This document shows, piece after piece, positions 14,759 to 22,500 of a stretch of DNA of 28,602 bases. Under the pieces are notes generated by a model. That model was not told where the DNA came from. It worked only from the letters and a program-made list of their open reading frames with translations, and made no database searches. Position numbers and translations under genes: made by a program. Source of the DNA: Candidatus Fermentibacterota bacterium (GTDB taxonomy: Bacteria > JAFGKV01). The DNA lies in the NCBI GenBank assembly GCA_016928395.1, contig JAFGKV010000209.1, positions 1 through 28,602 on the forward strand. Direction: 5' to 3'. Numbering within the stretch: position 1 is the stretch's first letter; the number at the start of each line of letters is the position of its first letter.

Positions 14759-15438
14759 ATCTGAGCCCTGCTGAGCTGTGGATCGGCGGAATCCTGACCC
14801 TCATGATTTTCAGCTTCCTCTATCGCGACAATCCCTTCTACAAGTTCGCCGAACACCTGTTCGTCGGTGTGTCTGCGGCGTACTGGATGGTCCAGGGGGT
14901 CTGGGGTACGCTCATGCCCAATCTGGTGGCCAAGGTGGCCCCGGGAATGGTGCAGTCATTCATGCCGGAGGCCGCGGGCAAAAACCCCGAGTGGCACTAC
15001 CTTATCGCGGCGTTGTTCGGCGTACTGCTGTTGACCCGCCTCGTTCCTTCCATCGGGTGGTTGTCGCGGTGGTCGCTGGCTTTTGTGGTAGGGTACTCCG
15101 CCGGCACCAACTTCATCCGATACCTTCAGAGCGACTTTATCGCCCAGATCAGAAGCACGATGATCCCTCTTGTCGTCCAGGGGCAGGGCGGCCTTGACCT
15201 GGGCGCCAGTTTCTCCCATCTCGTGCTCATCGTCGGCGTGTTCTGCGGCCTTGTGTATTTCTTCTTTTCCAAGGAACACCACGGCGCCCTGGGCCGCGTG
15301 TCGCGCATCGGGGTGTGGACCCTCATGGTCACGTTCGGCGCCTCCTTCGGCTATACGGTAATGGCTCGCATTTCGCTCCTCCTGGGGAGGTTGCAGGCGC
15401 TCATCATCTGGCTGCGGCTCGTGAGTGGTGGTTCGTGA
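14755..15438 (+). CDS. Unknown integral membrane protein, module gene 3
   Basis: A 227-residue polytopic membrane protein with about six predicted segments, near 8-24 (LWIGGILTLMIFSFLY), 32-52 (FVGVSAAYWMVQGVWG), 80-96, 100-118, 155-176 and 186-212. A hydrophilic loop (about 53-78) and another with the polar segment SDFIAQIRSTMIPL (about 122-135) connect them. No known motif is visible. The start overlaps the stop of gene 2, indicating coupled translation and probably a complex with it. After this gene comes a 230-base repeat-containing gap and then an ABC-type permease. Confidence 0.85.
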   Translation: MNLSPAELWIGGILTLMIFSFLYRDNPFYKFAEHLFVGVSAAYWMVQGVWGTLMPNLVAKVAPGMVQSFMPEAAGKNPEWHYLIAALFGVLLLTRLVPSIGWLSRWSLAFVVGYSAGTNFIRYLQSDFIAQIRSTMIPLVVQGQGGLDLGASFSHLVLIVGVFCGLVYFFFSKEHHGALGRVSRIGVWTLMVTFGASFGYTVMARISLLLGRLQALIIWLRLVSGGS

Positions 15439-15668
15439 GAATGACCTCTCGTGCGCAGGGGGCCAGCCATTCGAAGAACGGACGGATGGAGGGCGGGATG
15501 AATGGAACGATGGAGAGGAGAGAAGCGAAGGTATGGAGGCAAAAACCCCGTCCAGCCCGTCGGGTCATCCATGTCCCGCTCATGCAACCCTGGGAGAGGG
15601 TGAGGAGTGGGTCGGCGGCACCGAAAACGGCACACCGTGAGCAGTAGACCGCACACCGTGAGATCCTC
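15439..15668. other. Intergenic repeat island 2
   Basis: A 230-base gap with purine-rich low-complexity sequence (gacggatggagg, gatgaatggaacgatgga). GGATGAATGGAACGATGGA at 15496-15514 is identical to 26210-26228 in the island after the C25 gene. GCACACCGTGAG occurs twice as a direct repeat with a 21-base period (15630-15641 and 15651-15662), just before the permease start. Confidence 0.55.
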
Positions 15669-16475
15669 GTGAAGACTCCCTCCTATGAGCCACGCCCTAC
15701 GGTAGGCATCGCATCCACGGCGTGGCTGGTGGCGCGCCATACTCCCTTGATGTCCAACCGCAAGGCCATGCTTCCCAGCCTTCTGGTAGCGGTGGCCCCG
15801 ATGGTCATTGCCGCGATCATCGCTCTTCACGGGTCGGCGCCACCGGGGAAAGATGTATTCCTGGGCCTGGTCCACGGGTATTTCGTGCAATTCGCAGTGG
15901 GTGTGCTCATGCTGGGGATTGGTTTGTCCGGGTTCCCGGTCGACGAGGCCCAGGGCACAGTGTCGTACCTCTTCACAAAGCCGATCTCCCGCCTCGGCAT
16001 CCTGCTGGGCAGGTTCCTCTCGGCGGCGGCGGTGGGAGGACTCCTCACCGTCCTCAGTTGTTCAGCCTCGGGCCTGATGGTCGGCGCGCCTTTGGCACTC
16101 ATCGTGAAAACGTGGCCGGCTCTGGTCGCCGCATCCGTGTACTACGGTGTGCTCTTCACCGTCTTGCCCCTCGTGACCACCAAGGCAGCCGCCGTGGGCT
16201 TGGTCTATGTACTGGTATGGGAGTCGGTCATGTCGGTAATTCCCGGCGCTATCCACACCCTTACCGCCACATACTATGTGCGGGCGTTGCTCCCTCGAGC
16301 TGCATTGTTGGACGTAACGCCCGTTGCCTTCCTGTCATTCCTCTCCTCGCCACCCTCGACCTTCAACGCCATTGCCCGGCTCACCGTCACTTGCGCAGTG
16401 GTTGCTATCGCAGGTGCGGCGCTGCTGAACAAGCGGGAATACTCTGCCTCCCGCAGCGCCGACGAGGGAGCCTGA
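15669..16475 (+). CDS. ABC-2-type transporter permease
   Basis: A 268-residue inner-membrane permease of the ABC-2 family. It has about six membrane segments (near 34-54, 67-88, 109-140, 148-175, 178-196 and 240-258). The cytoplasmic segment DEAQGTVSYLFTKPISRLGILLGRF, split as DEAQGTVSYLF and TKPISRLGILLGRF, is the typical conserved loop of NosY/GldF-like permeases, where the E, G, P and R are hallmarks. The start is a GTG at 15669 without a good ribosome site; an internal ATG at codon 28 is an alternative. No ATP-binding subunit is present in the window, which is unusual because the two are normally adjacent. The substrate is unknown. Confidence 0.85.
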   Translation: MKTPSYEPRPTVGIASTAWLVARHTPLMSNRKAMLPSLLVAVAPMVIAAIIALHGSAPPGKDVFLGLVHGYFVQFAVGVLMLGIGLSGFPVDEAQGTVSYLFTKPISRLGILLGRFLSAAAVGGLLTVLSCSASGLMVGAPLALIVKTWPALVAASVYYGVLFTVLPLVTTKAAAVGLVYVLVWESVMSVIPGAIHTLTATYYVRALLPRAALLDVTPVAFLSFLSSPPSTFNAIARLTVTCAVVAIAGAALLNKREYSASRSADEGA

Positions 16476-16492
16476 GCTTTCATCCCCCACCG

Positions 16493-17230
16493 GTGAACGC
16501 GGACCGTTGCTCTCTGCGCGCGGTAGTGGAGTATGACGGTACGGGCTACAGGGGATTTCAGCGACTCCCGAGGCTCCCCACGGTGCAGGGGGCCTTGGAG
16601 GCCGCGCTGGAGAAAGTCGTGGGGCCGACGCCCGTTGTAGGTGCGGGCCGAACTGACGCCGGCGTGCATGCCCATGGCCAGGTCATCTCGTTCGCTGCCT
16701 CCTGGCGGCGAGGACTCGAAGAACTGCAGCGCGCCCTCAATGCCCTTCTTCCCCCGGATATTGCCGTGCACGATCTCTGCTGGGCCGATTCCGGCTTCCA
16801 CGCCCGTCACAGTGCCGTGGCTCGATGGTATCGCTATACCATACTCAACCGGGCACAGCGGTCTCCGCTGCTGGGCAGGTTCGCCTATCACGTCCCCCGT
16901 TCTCTGGATCTTTCCTCGTGTGATGCCCTCTGCACTGTGGTTATGGGCACCCACGACTTCGCTGCCTTCGCCTCCAGGCATGCCGGACGAACGGTACGGA
17001 CTGTCCATCATGCCGCCTGCACGCAGCATGGCGACGTGGTAGAGATAGATGTCGTGATCTCAGGTGCGTTCGCGCATCTCGTACGCCGTCTGGTCGGAAC
17101 GCTCATCAGGGTCGGCCAGGGATCGCTGACGCCGAAGACAGCCATGGCGATTGTGGCTTCCCGCGACAGGAGAATGGCCCCCCCTATCGCCCCTGCCCAC
17201 GGTCTCTGCCTCATGGAGGTCTTCTACTGA
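16493..17230 (+). CDS. truA: tRNA pseudouridine synthase A
   Basis: A 245-residue TruA, which converts uridines 38-40 of the tRNA anticodon arm to pseudouridine. Visible hallmarks are VEYDGTGYRGFQRLP at the N-terminus, the catalytic Asp D55 in GAGRTDAGVHA, ARHSAVARWYRYTI and the C-terminal VRRLVGTLIRVGQG. Length is typical. I chose a GTG at 16493 because the conserved part begins 11 residues later; the frame stays open far upstream but that part shows no homology and overlaps the permease gene. No clear ribosome site precedes it, so translation may depend on the permease gene 17 bases upstream. Confidence 0.95.
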   Translation: MNADRCSLRAVVEYDGTGYRGFQRLPRLPTVQGALEAALEKVVGPTPVVGAGRTDAGVHAHGQVISFAASWRRGLEELQRALNALLPPDIAVHDLCWADSGFHARHSAVARWYRYTILNRAQRSPLLGRFAYHVPRSLDLSSCDALCTVVMGTHDFAAFASRHAGRTVRTVHHAACTQHGDVVEIDVVISGAFAHLVRRLVGTLIRVGQGSLTPKTAMAIVASRDRRMAPPIAPAHGLCLMEVFY

Positions 17231-17273
17231 TGGGCCGCGGCATCGGCTGGCGGCAGGGTGGTTTGGCATTCGA

Positions 17274-18365
17274 ATGAGACGCATCCTGGCCACGGTGATC
17301 CTCACCTTGACAAGCCTCGTTCTCGCTTTGTGCATGGCCGAGGGAGTAGCCCGTGTCATGCATAGCCGTACGCGAGCTGCCCAGTACGGATGCAACCGGC
17401 TCCCCGACGGCACCCCTCTGGCTGAAAGGGCATGGGCCTCGCGGTTTCTGGTGCCCTGGCCGCTGCCCGGCGTCCGTCATGGCTTCGCACCCATGGCCCG
17501 CTGGAAATTCTGCTATCCCGCAGGAAGGCAGCCCTACCTCGACTCGGGTGGGTGTGTGTCCTATGCCACAGGCCCCCATGGCTACAGGGGGCCGGAGGGG
17601 CTATGGCACAAGCCAGAGGGAAGATGCCGAATACTCATCATCGGAGACTCGGTCTCATTCGGCATCGGCGTACCGACGGACAGCCTCTACTCTCGGCATC
17701 TGGAACGCCGACTTCGGCGCAACAGACCGAATCTGGACGTGGTGAACATGGGCGTCATCGGGTACCTGGCGTCCGAAGGTGTGGTGGTCCTGGTGCAGCA
17801 GGGCCTGCGACGAAGCCCGGATCTGGTGGTGTGGCAGCTCCACATCAACGACCTCATCGCCATGGAAGGCTGGGGCCCCCAGCCAATGCGCCTGGGTCTC
17901 CCCGATTCGTGGCGGAAGAGCCTCCGGCTGATTTGGCTCATTGAGCACCGGCTGGCCCTCACCCGACACACCCGCGAGATGAATGGAAAATACGGGGAAA
18001 AGGCCGATCCGGTGATAACGGATCAACGCACCGAGGATTTCGTGCGAGCAGCCAACTGGGCAGGGAAGGTCTTGTTCAATAACGCCCTGTCCTGCGTCGC
18101 CGTGTTGTACCCCTATCCGGATTTTCTGGGCGGCAGATACCCCTTCATGGGCCTTCACCGCATCTTCGAGACCGAATGCCGCAAAGCCGGCATCATCCCT
18201 GTGGATCTGCTCCCCCACCTGCGGCGGCTCTCTCAGGATAAACTCTGGGTCGACGCCAGCGACAATCACCCCAGCGCCCAGGGACACCGTATCATGGCCG
18301 ATGTCCTGTATCAGGTGATCGCCGACCATTTCGGACCTGGGCTGGAACGACTCCAGCCCAGGTAA
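17274..18365 (+). CDS. Membrane-anchored or exported SGNH/GDSL hydrolase
   Basis: A 363-residue SGNH-family hydrolase, probably an esterase or acyltransferase-type enzyme acting outside the cytoplasm. An N-terminal hydrophobic stretch (about 4-24, ILATVILTLTSLVLALCMAEG) is a signal peptide or anchor. The nucleophile is S126 in IIGDSVSFGIGV; further blocks are VNMGVIGYLASEG (Gly of the oxyanion hole), LHINDL (Asn) and DNHPSAQGHR, with H332 as catalytic His and D330 next to it. The ATG at 17274 fits the signal peptide; an in-frame ATG upstream would lie inside truA. It follows truA by 43 bases. The coding end is part of a strong hairpin. The substrate is unknown. Confidence 0.88.
   Translation: MRRILATVILTLTSLVLALCMAEGVARVMHSRTRAAQYGCNRLPDGTPLAERAWASRFLVPWPLPGVRHGFAPMARWKFCYPAGRQPYLDSGGCVSYATGPHGYRGPEGLWHKPEGRCRILIIGDSVSFGIGVPTDSLYSRHLERRLRRNRPNLDVVNMGVIGYLASEGVVVLVQQGLRRSPDLVVWQLHINDLIAMEGWGPQPMRLGLPDSWRKSLRLIWLIEHRLALTRHTREMNGKYGEKADPVITDQRTEDFVRAANWAGKVLFNNALSCVAVLYPYPDFLGGRYPFMGLHRIFETECRKAGIIPVDLLPHLRRLSQDKLWVDASDNHPSAQGHRIMADVLYQVIADHFGPGLERLQPR
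18335..18363. terminator. Bidirectional terminator hairpin between convergent genes
   Basis: ACCTGGGCTGGA (18335-18346) pairs perfectly with TCCAGCCCAGGT (18352-18363) around a 5-base loop. The hairpin is embedded in the last codons of the SGNH hydrolase gene, the T of its stop codon closing the stem. It is 22 bases before the end of the convergent outer-membrane gene and can serve both strands. A short TTT follows on the plus strand. Confidence 0.7.
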
Positions 18366-18385
18366 CCTTTCACGTCACGGCCGGA

Positions 18386-19000
18386 TCAGAAGCTGCCGAA
18401 CTTGAACGTGATACTCGATCCGAATCCCGAGAGATCCTTGTTGCCAAGCCCTTGGAGATCCACGTCGGAGACGAACCGGTAGCTGGCGCCCAAGGAGATC
18501 CTGAACGGCTTGGCGACATTCAGTTCCGCATTCAGACCAGGTTCGGTAATGAAGAACCCATCACTGGCAAAAGCCTCGGGGTCTTCGTGGTCCCAACCGC
18601 AGGGCGTGTTCTCAAGGTAGGCAGCCCCGCCTCCTCCGATGAGCGTCTGCAGTGTCACATGCAGGAGCCGGTGAGGTCGCGCCGTGTATTCGAACTCGAG
18701 ACCCAGATACCCCATCTCGAGCCGGTACTCCTCACCGGGCGTTCCCCCGATCTCAACTCCATCGAGCTTCACATTCTGGCTCGCCATGCCGTAGATGCCT
18801 GCGCCGACCACCAATCCGTGATCAATGATCCAGCCACCACGAGCACCGGCAATGACACCAAACTGGTCGGCGATTCGAGTCAACTTGACTACCGGGCCAC
18901 CGAATCCGCCATGGTCGATATCATGGTCATAGAGAGTCTCTGGAGTGAATCCTCCGGGATTCGCGACGACGATGCACAAGGGTACCATGAACCACCACAT
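18386..19000 (-). CDS. Small outer-membrane beta-barrel-like protein
   Basis: A 204-residue exported protein. The ATG at 19000 has a strong AAGGAGG site 6 bases upstream and starts a short signal peptide (MWWFMVPLCIVVA), so I prefer it to the longer frame starting at 19108. The mature sequence alternates short hydrophobic strands and Gly/Asp turns (FGVIAGARGGWII, LVVGAGIYGM, EYRLEMGYLGLEFEYT, PFRISLGASYRFVSD) and ends in SSITFKFGSF, an outer-membrane beta signal with a terminal Phe. This is the pattern of an 8-stranded barrel of the OmpA/OmpW/outer-membrane-beta-barrel type. The function is not known. It converges on the SGNH hydrolase gene. Confidence 0.83.
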   Translation of the reverse strand: MWWFMVPLCIVVANPGGFTPETLYDHDIDHGGFGGPVVKLTRIADQFGVIAGARGGWIIDHGLVVGAGIYGMASQNVKLDGVEIGGTPGEEYRLEMGYLGLEFEYTARPHRLLHVTLQTLIGGGGAAYLENTPCGWDHEDPEAFASDGFFITEPGLNAELNVAKPFRISLGASYRFVSDVDLQGLGNKDLSGFGSSITFKFGSF

Positions 19001-19588
19001 GTTTCCTCCTTGAGGATGTGCGAAGTTGTCCGCTGCCGCGGGCTCCACCGGCCAACCATGTCCGGCGGCATCACCAAGAGCAACACCGTAGCGACGAGAT
19101 CCTGTCACCGTGATCTACGAATGACAAAGCATCTCTCGCAGCGACACAGAGATAGATGGGAATGGAATGGGAACAAGCATCGCGGAGCGTGCGGTGCAAT
19201 CGCATCTGGCTCGTGGTCCGGGACTTCTGGGAGAGGTGTGTGCGGCGATCATCGCGGTCTGGTGACGTCGAATGACGTTGTGTCTGTGTCAGATACGAGA
19301 AACAGAGCCATCGGCGACGGCGGCGGTGGACCCTCGCCTCCCTCGCGGTGTACTGTGTTCTGTCTGTGTTACTACTCAAGTCGTCAGGAGTCAGAATGGG
19401 AGATCCGGCGACGACATTCTCTTGCCCAGGATCTCGACTGCGGCGATGTTTCCGAGTTGAAGACGGTGTTGGTGGAGGTCAGCACACTGCTGGAGGCGTA
19501 TTCACAGGCCATTCAGAATTCTGACTCCAGAATTCTGAATACCTGCGTAGTCACCTGTCTGTGAAGTATTCTCTCCGGGAGTCACCCA
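19001..19588. other. Divergent intergenic region upstream of the C25 peptidase
   Basis: About 590 bases between the divergent outer-membrane and C25 genes. Open frames on the plus strand run antisense into the outer-membrane gene and carry no domain. It holds the promoters of both genes, but I found no good -35/-10 pair. An unusual palindromic site at 19511-19540 is described separately. Confidence 0.45.
19511..19540. promoter_or_regulatory. Palindromic site upstream of the C25 gene
   Basis: ATTCAGAATTCTG (19511-19523) is repeated in perfect inversion as CAGAATTCTGAAT (19528-19540) around ACTC. Each arm itself contains the palindrome CAGAATTCTG, so the site is two identical 10-base palindromes 8 bases apart. 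It lies 48 bases before the C25 start codon, in an AT-richer patch. It fits an operator for a dimeric regulator, or an mRNA leader hairpin. Confidence 0.5.
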
Positions 19589-22500
19589 ATGACTAGGATT
19601 GTCGGCCACGCAGGTGGCATACTCTGTGTTCTTGTCATGGCATTAGGCGCGACCACCCATCGTGTCTCACAATCGGACAATGAGCTCATCCGACTCATTA
19701 TCGCACCCTCCGTCGATGACAGCGTCTGGTGTGGGTGGATCGGCCTTCCTCCCAAGGCCGAGGTGACGCGGTCCGAGGCCGAAGCCGCGGGAGGGATACG
19801 ACCCGTGCCATGGTCACCTTCCCCGCAGCTCGGAAATACGCCATCGGTGCACGTGGGGCCGGTTGGCCTGCTGCGGTACCATCGGGTCGTACCTGTTCGC
19901 GTCACCCTTGCGTCTCAAACCAAGGATGGCGCACCGGGCCTGCCTGTGGAGGTCGTGGTCTCTTTGTGGCTTCGCGGGGCGTCTCGGGCCGCCCCTCACC
20001 GCCCTGGATTCGACACCCTCCTCCCTGGCCTGGTGGTCAACTGGGACCAGGCTCGAGAGTGGACCGAAGCCGTGGAGGTGCCGGACCCTCCCGAGAAAGT
20101 CCCCGCCCCCAGCGTCAAAGCGCCGATTCGGGACGAGGGGCTCTACCGGCTGACATACGAGGATCTGCATCCGGTGACTCCCGGTTCGGATGAACTGGAC
20201 ACCCGCCGGATCGCCTTGTGGAACCGGGGCGAATTGGTGCCTATCCGGGTGATCAGCGCCACGACAACCTGGCAGCCGGGCGATTGGATCGAATTCTACG
20301 CCCATGGCGCATGGCGGGAGGATCCCCAGGGACGATGGTCTCCCAAAGAGAGCAAGTACACCCGCGACAGCCCCTACTACTTCGTGTGGGATGCCATCGA
20401 TCCGCCCCGCATGCATGACGCCGATGCCGCATCGGAAGGCATGACACCCGCGGCGTTCGGCTGGTGGTTTTCCCACCGGGAGGTTGACAGCTTCCCCTCC
20501 ATCAGCGGGCACCGAGGAGCCATCGACGATGAATGGTACTGGGGAGGGCCGTTCTACCCTGGTGAAGTCGCCAGGTCTTTCAACATCAGCAATCTCTTCC
20601 TCGATGGACCACGAGCTCGAGTCAGGGCGCGATTCATGGCCATCTCCGATGACACCACCGTGGCAATGGACCATGCCGTCACCCTCTTGGTGAACGGCGC
20701 CGCGGTCGGAAGCGCGTCCTGGGGAGGCTACGGCGCACAGATCGTAGACGGTGCGGATGCCGTCCTGCAGGGCGGCCAGAATGAGTTCATCATCCAGTCC
20801 ACCGGCATTTCCATCTCCGGGCTGCAACTTGACTACTTCGCCGTGCTCTACCCCAGGCTCTACAAGGCATCGTCGGGCCAGACCGTGTTCAGCCCCAGCG
20901 CATCCGGCACCCCCGAGTATCAGATTTCGGGTCTGATATCCGGCGTGGCGGTGGACGTCTTCGAAGCGCCCGCCAGTGTCAGGCTCACGCGTTTCTCCAA
21001 TGTGCCGGGCTCTGACGGCACAATTCGCTTCCGCCATGACTTCGCCGACACATCGCGCATCGTGGTGGTCCCCGAAACTGCATGGAAAGGCCCTGCGGAT
21101 CTGGCCGCACCCCTCTCCCCGGTACTGCCCCGCCCGCTCGTGGCAGACCCCTCACGCCGCGCTCAATACCTCATAGTCTACGGCGCCGATGAGTTAGAGG
21201 CCGCGGTGGGGTTTGGAGACTTCCACCTGTCCCGGGGTGAGGCGGCCAGCGCGGATATCGTTTCCGTGGATGATGTGTGGGACGAGTTTTCCTTTGGCAT
21301 GCTGAACCCCCATGGGCTCCGCCACTTTCTCCAATGGGCCCTCGTCAACTGGGCCGATCCGCCCGAATTCGTGCTGCTCTTGGGAGACGGCACTTGGGAC
21401 TACAACGGATACCTGGGCCCGGGCAAGAGCGCCAATATCGTTCCCAGCTTCGGTAACCCGGCATCAGACAACTTCTACGCCAGCCTGAACGACACCTCGT
21501 TCTATCCCGACATCTACCTGGGGCGTATCCCCGCACTCAGCGCCGCCCAGGCCGTTACCGCCCTGGCCAAGGCCCAGGCATACAGCGCATCGCCGGCATT
21601 CGACGCCTGGCGCAAACGGACCCTGTTCATTACCGGAGGCGCAACTGCCAGCGATTTCAGCCTGTACGATTTGTGGGTCAGCCTTCTGTACAATATGTTC
21701 ATCAAGACCCCTCCCTTCCTGGGTGCACTTTCCACCGTAGCCAAGGATGTGGAGGGCTACTGGCCCGGCGTCTACAACAGCACCGTCCGGGCCGCGATCG
21801 ATTCCGGCTGCATCATCGTGAACTTCTTCGGCCACGGCGCAAGCGGCACGTGGGATTACATGCTGGACAGCGAGGATGCCGCTCTGCTGCAGAACGGGAC
21901 CCGAATGCCTTTCATCTTGAGCCCGACCTGCTTCACCGGCGATTTTGCCGACCCCCGCGACACCGTATTCGCGGAGCATTTCCTCCGGCTCGACGACACG
22001 CAGCATGGCGCTATCGGATTCTTTGGCAGCTCAGGCACCTCGTATCTGGCCGAGGGATTCGAGTATGCCTGGGCCATGTTCTCCCAGCTCTTCGGACAGG
22101 GCGATCCGCGGCTGGGACCCGCCACTACCTCCGCGAAGCTTAGCAGTTGGCCCTGGCCAACCCATGTGGACTCCATCATGGCCTCGGTCTACAATCTTCT
22201 GGGAGATCCGCTGCTCGCCTTGGTCTTCCCCACGGAACCCGACCTGCATATCGACGACGCGTCGGTCTCGTTCGCGCCCTCGGAACCGGCGGCCTCGGAC
22301 AGTATCGCCATGCTGCTGTCGGTGACCAATGAGGGCATCGCGTGGCCCTCACCCGTCGTCGCGGAGGTGGAGCGTGAGGGCGCGATTGTCGCATCGGCCT
22401 CGTTCACACCTGATTCGCTGAGTAGCCGCGTGCTCCTGCGGTGGCAGGCGGGGCCTTCGCCGGGGGCCGAGATTCTCCTCGTTCGACTGGATCCCGACGG

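Noticed and set aside
18452-19564. Plus-strand open frame (370 codons) across the outer-membrane gene and its upstream region
   Set aside because: The first half is antisense to the outer-membrane protein, no ribosome site is visible and the sequence is not protein-like.
19814-21037. Minus-strand open frame (407 codons) inside the C25 gene
   Set aside because: Antisense to the peptidase coding sequence; no recognisable domain or start signal.
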